A stretch of 62,826 bases of DNA, taken from the NCBI RefSeq assembly GCF_900099965.1, contig NZ_FNDJ01000045.1:1-62826 (forward strand), written 5' to 3'. Source of the stretch: Nonomuraea jiangxiensis (lineage in GTDB: Bacteria; Actinomycetota; Actinomycetes; Streptosporangiales; Streptosporangiaceae). The translations under genes were made by a program, and so were the position numbers. The notes beneath the pieces were generated by a model. The model was not told the origin of the DNA. It did not search any database and worked only from the letters and a program-made list of their open reading frames with translations. Of this stretch, positions 26,747 to 34,339 are shown in pieces; the stretch's first letter is position 1; every line of letters begins with the position of its first letter.

Positions 26747-26821
26747 ACCCGCCCGTACGCCGAACGTGGGTGGAGACCAGCACTCGCGGCACGACCACGG
26801 GGATACGAAAGGGATCTGTTC

Positions 26822-27346
26822 ATGAACACCATCCGCAAGGCCATAAAGGACTGTTCCAGGAACTGGCGGGCGCTCGCCGTCCCCGCCGCGATGATCATGG
26901 CGGTCACCGCGCCGGCGACGGCCGCCCAGGCGGCTTCGCAGCAGGACTGGCGCGTGACCGGCACCGTCGTGTTCGACATGATGGACTACGAGACGTTCGG
27001 CGCGAACGAGCGCTGCCGCCACAACGTCCCGATCTCCAACAAGGGGCGGGTCGGCGGGCCGTCCGTGAACTACTGGTACTTCGGGAAGTGCGGCGGGGAG
27101 ATCCGCACCGAGATCCACTACCGGCTCACGCGCGGAAGCGCGGGCACCGTCACCGTGGACAACATCTCGATCCCGTTCTTCGAGGGCGCCACCGCGAACA
27201 CCACCGACCGGGACGGCTGGGCGACCATCCGCCCGTTCATCATCTGGCCGGGCCAGAGCATCACCAAGCAGGTCCGGGTGCAGAACGACGCGGAGGACCA
27301 GCCCGACGACCGGACCATCGTGACGTTCACCCTGCGCAACTGGTGA
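26822..27346 (+). CDS. Secreted protein, function unknown
   Basis: A 174-residue export protein. MNTIRKAIKDCSRNW is a long positively charged n-region, then AVPAAMIMAVTAPATAAQA with cleavage near residue 37-38. The mature part is beta-rich (DWRVTGTVVFDMMDYETFG, GTVTVDNISIPFFEG) with two Cys (NERCRHN, FGKCGGE) likely paired. No family is recognised. GAAAGGG lies 8-9 nt upstream of the ATG. It is divergent from the membrane HTH/periplasmic-binding receptor and probably under its control. A strong terminator follows. Confidence 0.8.
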   Translation: MNTIRKAIKDCSRNWRALAVPAAMIMAVTAPATAAQAASQQDWRVTGTVVFDMMDYETFGANERCRHNVPISNKGRVGGPSVNYWYFGKCGGEIRTEIHYRLTRGSAGTVTVDNISIPFFEGATANTTDRDGWATIRPFIIWPGQSITKQVRVQNDAEDQPDDRTIVTFTLRNW

Positions 27347-27357
27347 GACAGACCTGA

Positions 27358-27390
27358 AGGGGCGCCGAGGTTCCCGACCTCGGCGCCCCT
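27358..27390. terminator. Strong hairpin terminator
   Basis: AGGGGCGCCGAGGT and ACCTCGGCGCCCCT form a perfect 14-bp stem with a 5-nt loop. It lies 11 nt after the secreted-protein stop and 19 nt from the end of the convergent reductase gene, so it may serve both. Confidence 0.9.
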
Positions 27391-27408
27391 CCCACGCCCC
27401 GCGCATCC

Positions 27409-28398
27409 TCACACCGTGACGATGACCTTCCCCGGCGCGTGTCCCTCCTCCTGGTACCGGACCGCCGCCTGCAACTGCTCGAACGGGTAGACGCGGTCGA
27501 TCACCGGCCGCACCTTGCCGTCCGCGATGAGGCCGGTCAGCTCGATCAGGTTCCGCCGGTTCTCCTTGTACCCGATCACGTCCGCCTGCACCGCCTTCTG
27601 GGAGACGAACGCCGACGCCGCCAGCGTCGCGAACATCCGCCCCGCCGGTTGGAACCACCGGCCGGCCGCCGCTCCGACCAGCACGTACACCCCCTTGGGG
27701 GTCAGCACCCTGCGGCACTCCGAGAACGAACGGTTCCCCGCGACGTAGAGGAGCGCGTCGTACAGCTCTCCGTTGCGGGTGAAATCCTCCTTCGTGTAGT
27801 CGATGACCTCGTCCGCGCCCAGCGACCGCACCAGATCCGCGTTCCTGCCGCTGCACACCCCGGTGACGTGCGCCCCGTACGCCTTGGCGAGCTGCACCGC
27901 GAACGTCCCCACCCCGCCCGAGGCCCCGTTGACCAGGACCCGCCGTCCCGGCCCGACCCGGCCCGCGTCGCGTATCGCGAGCAGCGCCGTGCCGGCCGCC
28001 AGCGGCACCGCGGCCGCCTCCTCGAACGACAGCGTCTCCGGCTTCGGCGCCACCTCGCGCGCCGGGACGCAGACGTACTCGGCGAAACCGCCTCCTTGCC
28101 GCGACATCGTGAACACCTCGTCGCCCGGCTCGAACTCCGTCACCCCCGCCCCGACCGCCTCCACCTGCCCGGCCACGTCCGCGCCGAGGATGGTGATCTT
28201 CGGTTTGCGCAGCCCGGGGCCGCCGGGCATGAGGCGGGCGATGTAGGGCTCGCCACGCATGAAATGCCAGTCCCAGGGCTGGACGGAGGTGGCGCGTACC
28301 CGTATCAGGACCTCGCCCGGGCCGGGGGCCGGCTTGGCCACGTCGGTGAGCTGGAGGGCGTCGGGCGAGCCGTACGAGCGCAGGACGAACGCCTTCAT
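27409..28398 (-). CDS. MDR-family NAD(P)H-dependent reductase, zinc-free quinone-reductase type
   Basis: A 329-residue medium-chain dehydrogenase/reductase. The GroES-like half reads VLIRVRATSVQPWDWHFMRG and ILGADVAGQVEAVGAGVTEF; the Rossmann motif is VLVNGASGGVGTFAVQLAKA. The zinc-ligand cysteines of alcohol dehydrogenases are absent, as in quinone oxidoreductases and enoyl reductases of this family. The substrate is unknown. The ATG at 28398 has GAGGAG 6 nt upstream. It shares its terminator region with the secreted-protein gene. Confidence 0.88.
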   Translation of the reverse strand: MKAFVLRSYGSPDALQLTDVAKPAPGPGEVLIRVRATSVQPWDWHFMRGEPYIARLMPGGPGLRKPKITILGADVAGQVEAVGAGVTEFEPGDEVFTMSRQGGGFAEYVCVPAREVAPKPETLSFEEAAAVPLAAGTALLAIRDAGRVGPGRRVLVNGASGGVGTFAVQLAKAYGAHVTGVCSGRNADLVRSLGADEVIDYTKEDFTRNGELYDALLYVAGNRSFSECRRVLTPKGVYVLVGAAAGRWFQPAGRMFATLAASAFVSQKAVQADVIGYKENRRNLIELTGLIADGKVRPVIDRVYPFEQLQAAVRYQEEGHAPGKVIVTV

Positions 28399-28562
28399 CG
28401 TGATCTCCTCGTGTGCTGGGTCCGTTGACAGCCACGAGTGTGCGGCCGGCCCGCGGAGGGCGTAACGGCCGAAAGTACGACCGCGTGACCGGCCGATCGG
28501 CTCATCAGGATCGGACCGTTGGGGCGATGAGCCGCGACCGTCCCGGCGGCCACCATCGGGAC

Positions 28563-29219
28563 ATGCGCAATGACAGCTACGGGACCGCGACCGGGCGGGG
28601 GCCTCGGGCCGGATGGCTCGTCCCCACCGGGCTCATCCTCCTCGTCCTCGTCCCCGTGCTCGCCGGCGCCGTCCGGCTGGCCGAGCTCGCGGGCCTGGGA
28701 GGTCCGGCGGCCGACGCCTCCTCCGTCCCGCTCGTGGTGCACATCGTGGCCGTCACCGTCTACGGCCTCGTGGGGGCGTTCCAGTTCTCGCCCCGGTTCA
28801 GGCGGCGCAGGCCGGGGTGGCATCGCGGGGCCGGGCGGGTGCTGGTCGGGTGCGGTCTCGCGGGGGCGCTGTCGGGGTTGTGGCTGACGCTCTTCTCCGC
28901 GCTCCCGCCGCAGGACGCGGGGCTGGTGGCGGTGTTCCGGCTGGTGTTCGGGTCGGCCATGTTCGGCTCACTCGTGCTCGGCCTGGCCGCCGTACGCCGC
29001 CGCGACCTCCGCCGCCACCGTGCCTGGATGATCCGCGCGTACGCGATCGGGCTCGGCGCCGGCACGCAGGCGGTGACCCTGGGCGCCTGGTTCGCCGTCC
29101 ACGGTCCGCCCGACGCGTTCACCCGGGCGCTGCTCCTGGGCGCGGCCTGGATGATCAACCTGGCCGTGGCCGAGTGGGTCATCCGCCGGGGTCAGCGCGG
29201 CACCCGGTTGGTCTCGTAG
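28563..29219 (+). CDS. DUF2306 membrane protein
   Basis: A 218-residue protein with about six membrane helices. VVHIVAVTVYGLVGAFQFSP, WHRGAGRVLVGCGLAGALSG and LRRHRAWMIRAYAIGLGAGT are the conserved blocks of DUF2306, with His residues in helices 2-6 that may bind metal or heme. Function is unknown. The ATG at 28563 has no good ribosome-binding site; a start at 28527 is possible. The 3' end overlaps the convergent response regulator gene by 28 nt. Confidence 0.8.
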   Translation: MRNDSYGTATGRGPRAGWLVPTGLILLVLVPVLAGAVRLAELAGLGGPAADASSVPLVVHIVAVTVYGLVGAFQFSPRFRRRRPGWHRGAGRVLVGCGLAGALSGLWLTLFSALPPQDAGLVAVFRLVFGSAMFGSLVLGLAAVRRRDLRRHRAWMIRAYAIGLGAGTQAVTLGAWFAVHGPPDAFTRALLLGAAWMINLAVAEWVIRRGQRGTRLVS

Positions 29220-29866
29220 GCCCACATGGCGATCTCGACCCGGTTGCGGACGCCCAGCTTGGTCATCAGGCTCGCGACATGGCTCTTGACCGTACTCAGG
29301 GAGATGTGCAGCTCGTCGGCGATCTCGTTGTTGGTACGCCCCCGGGCCACGGTCAGCAGGATCTGCTCCTCGCGCTCGGTGAGCGGCTCGATCGGCTGCA
29401 CCCGGGGCGGCGCGGGACCCGTGCCCGCGAACGCCCCCAGCAGCCGGGCCGTGATGCTCGGGGCGATGAGCGCGTCCCCGTTGGCGGCGGCGCGTACGGC
29501 CTGGGAGAGCAGGTCGGGGCCGGCGTCCTTGAGCAGGAAGCCGCGGGCGCCGGCTCTGAGGGCGGAGTAGACGTACTCGTCCAGGTCGAACGTCGTGATG
29601 ACGACGACGGCCAGCGGATCGGCCACGTCGGGCCCGGCCAGGCGGGCGGTGGCCTCGATGCCGTCGCAGCGGGGCATGCGGATGTCGAACAGGCACACGT
29701 CGGGCCGCAGACGCCGGGCCAGCTCGACGGCCCGCAGCCCGTCGCCGGCCTCGGCCACGACCTCGATACCGGGCTGCGCGTCGAGGATCATCCTCAGCCC
29801 GGTGCGCGCGATCTCCTGGTCGTCGGCGACGATCACCCTGATGGCGCCGGTGCCGGTCGTGGTCAC
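29192..29866 (-). CDS. NarL/FixJ-type response regulator
   Basis: A 224-residue regulator. The receiver domain has IRVIVADDQEIARTGLRMIL, phospho-acceptor in VCLFDIRMPRCDG, VVITTFD and LLKDAGPD. The LuxR-type HTH reads LTEREEQILLTVARGRTNNE and ISLSTVKSHVASLMTKLGVR. The GTG start overlaps the stop of its kinase (GTGA), so they are coupled. Targets are unknown; the peptide locus beginning 84 nt beyond the kinase start is one candidate by position. Confidence 0.93.
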   Translation of the reverse strand: MTTTGTGAIRVIVADDQEIARTGLRMILDAQPGIEVVAEAGDGLRAVELARRLRPDVCLFDIRMPRCDGIEATARLAGPDVADPLAVVVITTFDLDEYVYSALRAGARGFLLKDAGPDLLSQAVRAAANGDALIAPSITARLLGAFAGTGPAPPRVQPIEPLTEREEQILLTVARGRTNNEIADELHISLSTVKSHVASLMTKLGVRNRVEIAMWAYETNRVPR

Positions 29867-31032
29867 GTGAGGGCTCCCGTCCGGGGCAGTACGGCGGTCA
29901 CGGTCCAGCCGCGACCGGGGTTGGGACCGGCCTCGCAGGTGCCGCCGAGCAGGCCGGCCCGTTCGATCATGCCGAGCAGCCCGTACCCGGAGGCGACGAC
30001 GGGACGGCCCGCGGTGCTGTCACCGTCGTCGCTCACCCGCAGCCGCACCGACGTGTCGTCGGCCGCCACGCTGACCTCGATGCGGGTGGCGTGCCGGGCA
30101 TGCCGCCGGGCGTTGGTGACCGACTCCTGGGCGATCCGGTAGATCGCCGCCCCGATGGACGGCGCGACACTGTCCAGATCGCCCTCGATCGCCACCTCCA
30201 CGGACGGCCCGACCCGCGAGCGGCCGGCGAGTTGTTCGAGGTCGGAGAGGTGCGGGTTCGGCGCCAGCTCGGGTGGTGCCGAGGGGTCGTGCCGGCGCAG
30301 CACCCGTACCATCGCCCGCATCTCGGCGAGCGTGCGGGACGCCTCGGCCTCGATCACCCGCAGCGCGTCAACGGCGACGGCGGCGGCGTTGTCCGGGTTC
30401 GCCGCCGCCGTGGCGATGCCCGCCTGCGCCCTGATCGCCATCGCCGACACGTGGTGGGCCACGGTGTCGTGCAGGTCACGGGCCAGTTGCTCGCGTTCGA
30501 GCAGCTTGACCTGGTCGAGCTCCCGCATCCGAGCCCGCGCCCGGTAGCGGAAGGTACCGCCCAGTGCGACGGCCGCGAACACGACCGTGAACGCCCCGAC
30601 GACGTCCCCCGCCGCGAGGCGCCCGGACCCGGCGGCGGTGAGCACCGCGGCACTGATCAGCATCAGCCCCGTGACGGCCTCGCGCCCGGACCCCCAGCGG
30701 GACAGCGAGTAGAGCAGGAGCAGCATGTAGGCCATCGAGGCCATCTCGGCCGGGTCGGCCCCGGTCAGGAGCTGGATCAGGCCGGTGACGACGACGGGGA
30801 TCGAGAGGGTGAGCAGCGGGCTCGTACGGCGCCATAACAGCGTCGGGAGCATGACCAGGCCGAAGATCACCGACATCGGCCGCCACTGGAGGTCGGTCCG
30901 CAGGACCCCCTCCAGGACGATGGCGGGAACGAGCAGCCCCACCAGCACCCAGTCCCGCCACACCCGCCGCGGGGGATGGGGAGGACGGGGCTCGGTCCAC
31001 AAGGAGCGGAAAAGTCCCTGCACGCCCATCAT
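29863..31032 (-). CDS. Sensor histidine kinase, HisKA_3 type
   Basis: A 389-residue kinase. About five membrane helices fill residues 30-165 (DWVLVGLLVPAIVLEGVL, LLTLSIPVVVTGLIQLLTG, and others), with little outside sequence. Next come LDQVKLLEREQLARDLHD with the phospho-acceptor His, and TVAHHVSAMAIRAQ. The ATPase domain holds QESVTNARRHARHA, SDDGDST and SGYGLLGMIERAGLLGG. Two adjacent ATGs (31032, 31029) compete for the start, neither with a clear ribosome-binding site. It is the first gene of the pair, divergent from the small peptide locus. Confidence 0.9.
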   Translation of the reverse strand: MMGVQGLFRSLWTEPRPPHPPRRVWRDWVLVGLLVPAIVLEGVLRTDLQWRPMSVIFGLVMLPTLLWRRTSPLLTLSIPVVVTGLIQLLTGADPAEMASMAYMLLLLYSLSRWGSGREAVTGLMLISAAVLTAAGSGRLAAGDVVGAFTVVFAAVALGGTFRYRARARMRELDQVKLLEREQLARDLHDTVAHHVSAMAIRAQAGIATAAANPDNAAAVAVDALRVIEAEASRTLAEMRAMVRVLRRHDPSAPPELAPNPHLSDLEQLAGRSRVGPSVEVAIEGDLDSVAPSIGAAIYRIAQESVTNARRHARHATRIEVSVAADDTSVRLRVSDDGDSTAGRPVVASGYGLLGMIERAGLLGGTCEAGPNPGRGWTVTAVLPRTGALT

Positions 31033-31371
31033 GGTACGAGAGTGACCACTCCCCTGGATCAGTTGCAAGCCACCCATTCCGCCTGCCGTTCCTGTCCCGC
31101 TGAATGTCCCGGCGATGAATGTTCCGGTCCTCGCAATCGGATCGCCTTCGCCGCGCTATACCCGCCTCGTTCGGTCGGCCGCCGGGCCGTGATCTCGGGT
31201 TTCTCTCTCCTGGGGGGTGAGCGTGAGCCGGTGAAGTGGCAGTGGCCTGGCCTGATATCGGGGTGGAAGGGATCGGATAAGGAGGAGATGGCCCCGGTTG
31301 TGACCGTGACGGCAGTTCACCTGATCGGGAGCCAGCGGGGCTGCCGGACGGATCACAGGGGCAGGCAGAAC

Positions 31372-31512
31372 ATGAGCAAGCGACTCAGCGTCAAGGCCAT
31401 CGGGATCGTCCTCATCTCCATGATCGCCACCACCGGCGGACTGGCCCTCACCAGCGCGATGACCGCCACCGCGGCCCCCATCCCCTGCGGAGAGCCCTGG
31501 CACACGTGCTGA
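31372..31512 (+). CDS. Small secreted peptide precursor, copy A
   Basis: A 46-residue precursor. MSKRLSVKAIGIVLISMIAT continues through a hydrophobic stretch to TAMTATA-like sequence and ends APIPCGEPWHTC. A Sec signal peptide with cleavage at ATA/A would release a 12-residue peptide with two Cys six residues apart, likely a disulfide ring. Copy B at 49704 differs at two signal-peptide residues only (A to T, T to N). An upstream in-frame ATG at 31288 directly after AAGGAGG would add 28 residues (MAPVVTVTAVHLIG...), giving 74 residues. No processing enzyme, transporter or immunity gene is adjacent. No known peptide family is recognised; a signal, inhibitor or toxin is possible. Confidence 0.75.
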   Translation: MSKRLSVKAIGIVLISMIATTGGLALTSAMTATAAPIPCGEPWHTC

Positions 31513-31531
31513 ACGCCCGTCCGTAACCCCG

Positions 31532-31566
31532 GGAAGGCCCGGAGGCTTCGAGCCTCCGGGCCTTCC
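31532..31566. terminator. Strong terminator after peptide copy A
   Basis: GGAAGGCCCGGAGGCT and AGCCTCCGGGCCTTCC form a perfect 16-bp stem with a 3-nt TCG loop, 20 nt after the peptide stop. It also lies 61 nt past the end of the convergent gene at 31627 and may stop both. Confidence 0.92.
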
Positions 31567-31626
31567 GTGGTTGTCGCCGGACCGGTGGTTGTGTCGTGTT
31601 CTCGGGCCGCGTTGGTGGTAGGTGGG

Positions 31627-31956
31627 TCAGTGCCGGTTGCGGTGGTCGTTGCGGTCGTGGTCGCGCCGGTCGTGGTCGCGGCGGTCGTGGCGGTTGTGGT
31701 CGAAGCCGTGGCGGCGGGCGTATTCGAAGGAGACGATCCTCCAGCGGTGGCCGTCCCAGCGGTAGTAGCGGTGTCCGTCGTAGCGGAAGCGTTCGTCGCG
31801 GTGCTGGGCGATGGTGGCGGTCGTGACGGTGGTGGTGGCCGCTGCCGTGGTCGTGGTGGTGGTGGCGGAGGCGGCGCCCGCGGTGGTGGTGAGGATGCCG
31901 CCGGCGATGGCGAGGGCGGCGGCCGCGGTGGCGAGGTGTCGGGTGATGGTGTTCAT
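31627..31956 (-). CDS. Small secreted His/Arg/Asp-rich protein
   Basis: A 109-residue export protein. MNTITRHLATAAAALAIAGG begins a signal peptide ending near GAASA. The mature part has a Thr-rich stretch (TTTTTTAAATTTVTT), two short related units (DGHRYYRW and DGHRWRIV), and a tail of repeating HDRRDHDRRDHDRNDHRNRH character. The His/Asp-rich tail could bind metal or acidic polymers. No family is recognised. GGGGGAAACCAC precedes the ATG. Its leader shares a 47-nt core with a relic of the same gene at 13591-13799. Confidence 0.75.
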   Translation of the reverse strand: MNTITRHLATAAAALAIAGGILTTTAGAASATTTTTTAAATTTVTTATIAQHRDERFRYDGHRYYRWDGHRWRIVSFEYARRHGFDHNRHDRRDHDRRDHDRNDHRNRH

Positions 31957-32019
31957 GTGGTTTCCCCCTGGTGTTGTGCACCGTCCTTCGGTGTGCTTTC
32001 AAGCTAGATGGGCGTTTTG

Positions 32020-32066
32020 TCCTTTTCTGTGGAGAAAGGCGCACTGGGGGTCAATGCGTACAACGA
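32020..32066 (-). promoter_or_regulatory. Conserved 47-nt leader element with hairpin, copy 2
   Basis: Minus-strand copy of the element at 13591-13637, differing at two positions, 64 nt upstream of the secreted-protein start at 31956. It keeps the CCTTTCTCCACAGAAAAGG inverted repeat exactly. Similarity continues weakly toward the start codon, including TTGAAA. Confidence 0.65.
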
Positions 32067-32108
32067 CACACAAATAAGGTCGCGCCGCCGATGAGCACCG
32101 TCCCTGCT

Positions 32109-32130
32109 AACGTTGTTTTGAAACAACGTT
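32109..32130. promoter_or_regulatory. Perfect 22-bp palindromic operator
   Basis: AACGTTGTTT, central TG, AAACAACGTT: 10-bp arms without mismatch, A/T-rich in a 70% GC region. It abuts an ATG at 32131 and lies 24 nt before the preferred start at 32155. Size and symmetry suit a TetR- or MarR-type repressor; no such regulator gene is adjacent. Confidence 0.8.
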
Positions 32131-32154
32131 ATGAAACTGAATGTGGGGGCTGCC

Positions 32155-33477
32155 ATGCCGAACCTTGTCCGCTTCACCGGTCGCCTGGCCTTGGCCACGG
32201 CCGCCGTCGTGGGGTTGGCCGGCCTGTTTCTCGTACTGGTCGTCCTGACGGACGGCGCGCTGTCGGGGCTGGCCGCGTGGGCGACCGCCGTCGGGGCCGG
32301 AATCGCCGCCGCACTGTGGCGGGGCCGCCGCCGCAGGTGGCCGGGCCGGTCGAGGGCGTTGTTACCGGTGCTCGTGGCCGCGGCGCTGACGGGGTCGGTC
32401 TGCGTTCCCAGCGTGCCCATGGAGCGGCGATACCCGCCGGACCTGCCGTTCGTGGCGACGCAACGCTGGAGCCTGGCCACCGGAAGCCGGGTCGCGGTCT
32501 ACCACTACCCGCCCGCTCCCGGCGTCGTCCGGCAACCGACGCCGCTGGTCTACCTGCACGGCGGACCCGTTCGCGGCATCTCCGTGCTCGACCACCGATT
32601 CCTCCGGCTCCTGGCACGGCGGGGGCACGACGTCTACGCCTACGAACAGGCCGGCGGCGGGCGAAGCGACCTGCTGCCCATGGACCAGTACACGATCTCC
32701 AGGTCCGTACGCGACCTCGCCGCCTTCCTCGACCGCCTGGGCCGGGGCCCGGCCGACGTCCTCGGATTCTCCGCGGGCGCCGTCGTGCTCACCCGGGCCC
32801 TGGCCACCCCGGACGTCGCCGCCCGCGTACACCGGGCGATCATCGCCGAGCCCGGCCCGATGGACGGCCCCACCGCGCGGATCAGCGGGCACCAGGGGCG
32901 GCCGTCCGCGCGCGACCTCGCGCCGGCCATGACCGGACCACGGTCGACCAGCATCCCCCGGTACGCCGTCGCGCTCGGCCTCATGCGACTCGGGCTCCTC
33001 CCGCCCGGCACCGGCCTGATCGGGCAGGCGGAAGGGGTCAACGCCTTCAGAGCCGCCGACCTCGGCAGCGACACCGCGTCCGCCTACTGCGCACGGGACG
33101 CGCACCGCATCCCCGTCGAGGACACGGCGGAGAACTTCTCCTTCAGCGCCGCCGCCAGCCTCCAGGTCCAGCAGACGATCAAGGACTCCCCCTCCATCGC
33201 CCCGCGGCTGGGGCGCTCCCGCACCCCCGCAATGCTCATGATCGCCGAGTGCTCGTCGCAGGTCCGCCAGTGGGCGACCGTCATCCTCGTCGGCGACCCC
33301 GCCGTCCAGCGCACCCAGTACATGCCCGGTGTCGGACACCGCATGTGGAACGGTCTCGACGACAACGACGAACGAGCCGCCGCCGTCATCACCGCGTTCC
33401 TGCGAGGCAGGCCGGCGCCCCTGCGGAACTACCCGACCCGCGCCGACATCCCCGCCTTTCTTCGTGATCACCGCTGA
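32155..33477 (+). CDS. Membrane-anchored alpha/beta hydrolase
   Basis: A 440-residue protein (448 if the ATG at 32131 is used). Three hydrophobic segments (LALATAAVVGLAGLFLVLVV, WATAVGAGIAAALW, LLPVLVAAALTGSVC) anchor the N-terminus. The outside domain has the oxyanion motif YLHGGPVRG, EQAGGGRSD, the nucleophile elbow LGFSAGAVVL and a likely catalytic His in PGVGHRMW. It resembles proline-iminopeptidase-like hydrolases; the substrate is unknown. GGGGG lies 6 nt before the 32155 ATG. The palindrome at 32109-32130 probably controls it. Confidence 0.82.
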   Translation: MPNLVRFTGRLALATAAVVGLAGLFLVLVVLTDGALSGLAAWATAVGAGIAAALWRGRRRRWPGRSRALLPVLVAAALTGSVCVPSVPMERRYPPDLPFVATQRWSLATGSRVAVYHYPPAPGVVRQPTPLVYLHGGPVRGISVLDHRFLRLLARRGHDVYAYEQAGGGRSDLLPMDQYTISRSVRDLAAFLDRLGRGPADVLGFSAGAVVLTRALATPDVAARVHRAIIAEPGPMDGPTARISGHQGRPSARDLAPAMTGPRSTSIPRYAVALGLMRLGLLPPGTGLIGQAEGVNAFRAADLGSDTASAYCARDAHRIPVEDTAENFSFSAAASLQVQQTIKDSPSIAPRLGRSRTPAMLMIAECSSQVRQWATVILVGDPAVQRTQYMPGVGHRMWNGLDDNDERAAAVITAFLRGRPAPLRNYPTRADIPAFLRDHR

Positions 33478-33496
33478 GGGCTTGCCGTCATTTCAC

Positions 33497-33509
33497 ATTT
33501 AACGTAAAT
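33497..33509. promoter_or_regulatory. A/T-rich palindrome at the ArsR gene start
   Basis: ATTTA, 3 nt, TAAAT, ending 7 nt before the ArsR start codon at 33517. A/T-rich short palindromes covering the promoter are usual ArsR-type operators, so autoregulation is inferred. Confidence 0.5.
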
Positions 33510-33516
33510 ATGGACC

Positions 33517-33894
33517 ATGCCCCGGCCGAGTGTGACCGAAGACGTCTTCCGTGCGGTGGCCGATCCCACCCGGCGAGCGGTCCTGGAGACGTTGATGGGC
33601 GCCCACGACGTGCCGGTCACCGAACTCGCCGACCGGCTCGGCGTCGGGCTGCCCATGCTCTCCCGCCATCTGGCCGTCCTGCGCGCCGCCGGTCTGGTGA
33701 GCGAGCGGCGCTCGGGGCGCCGGCGGCTCTACAGCCTGCGGCCGGAACCCTTGCACGACCTGTACGACTGGGCGGCCCTGTTCAGCGGTTTCTGGTCGGA
33801 ACGGATGCAAGGACTGCGTTCCTACCTCGACCGGCAGGCGAGCAGCGACACCGCCGGCCCACCCCCCACCCAGGAGCCTGACGATGAGACGTGA
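33517..33894 (+). CDS. ArsR/SmtB-family transcriptional regulator
   Basis: A 125-residue winged-helix regulator. VFRAVADPTRRAVLETLMGA, VTELADRLGVGLPMLSRHLA, VLRAAGLVSERRSGRRRLYS and the tail WAALFSGFWSERMQGL match the ArsR subgroup that pairs with SRPBCC proteins; no metal-binding Cys motif is present. The 3' end overlaps the next gene by 11 nt, so the two are co-translated. The start is close to the promoter, and the message may be nearly leaderless. Confidence 0.92.
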   Translation: MPRPSVTEDVFRAVADPTRRAVLETLMGAHDVPVTELADRLGVGLPMLSRHLAVLRAAGLVSERRSGRRRLYSLRPEPLHDLYDWAALFSGFWSERMQGLRSYLDRQASSDTAGPPPTQEPDDET

Positions 33895-34339
33895 CCTGAC
33901 TCTGGAGACCGATCTCCCCCACCCGCCGGCCGACGTGTGGCGGGCGCTCACTGATCCGGCCGCCCTGTCGGAATGGCTGATGCCCGTGCACGGGTTCGCC
34001 CCGGTGGTCGGCCAGAGGTTCCAGCTGCGTGCCAAGCCGATGCCGGGCTGGGACGGGGTGATCGAGGCCAAGGTGCTCGAAGCCGAGGAGCCGTACCGGC
34101 TGGCCTACAGCTGGAAGGCCAGCCGGATGCGGAGCGCCACCACCGTCCGGTGGACGCTGACGGCACTCCCGGACGCCGCCGGCACCCGGCTCCGCCTGGA
34201 CCACCAGGGATTCGAGGGACCGAGCGGCGCGTTGCTGGCGTTCATGCACCGGGGCGGCTGGCGCAAGCTCGTCACCCGCCGCCTCGCGTCCCACCTGGCT
34301 CCCCATGCCGGCGCCGCGGGTCCGAGGAAGCCGGTGTGA
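33884..34339 (+). CDS. SRPBCC (AHSA1-like) domain protein
   Basis: A 151-residue ligand-binding-fold protein. LETDLPHPPADVWRALTDPA, LSEWLMPVHGFAPVVGQRFQ and GFEGPSGALLAFMHRGGWRK follow the START/AHSA1 pattern. Such proteins bind hydrophobic ligands or act as activators; with an ArsR partner they are common in actinobacteria, with unknown function. Translation is coupled to the ArsR gene. Confidence 0.88.
   Translation: MRRDLTLETDLPHPPADVWRALTDPAALSEWLMPVHGFAPVVGQRFQLRAKPMPGWDGVIEAKVLEAEEPYRLAYSWKASRMRSATTVRWTLTALPDAAGTRLRLDHQGFEGPSGALLAFMHRGGWRKLVTRRLASHLAPHAGAAGPRKPV

Larger units (their letters stand above)
31116..31569 (+). repeat. Duplicated small-peptide locus, copy A
   Basis: About 454 bp matched by 49447-49901 in the same orientation. 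It comprises ~90 nt of nearly identical sequence, a diverged ~45-nt stretch (about 31206-31251), a 204-nt block with no differences (31252-31455), then the peptide C-terminus and terminator with few differences. No transposase, terminal repeats or target-site duplication flank it. Confidence 0.93.

Noticed and set aside
31116..31569. Peptide locus as a mobile element
   Set aside because: No transposase, terminal inverted repeats or target-site duplications at either copy; similarity simply fades at the ends.
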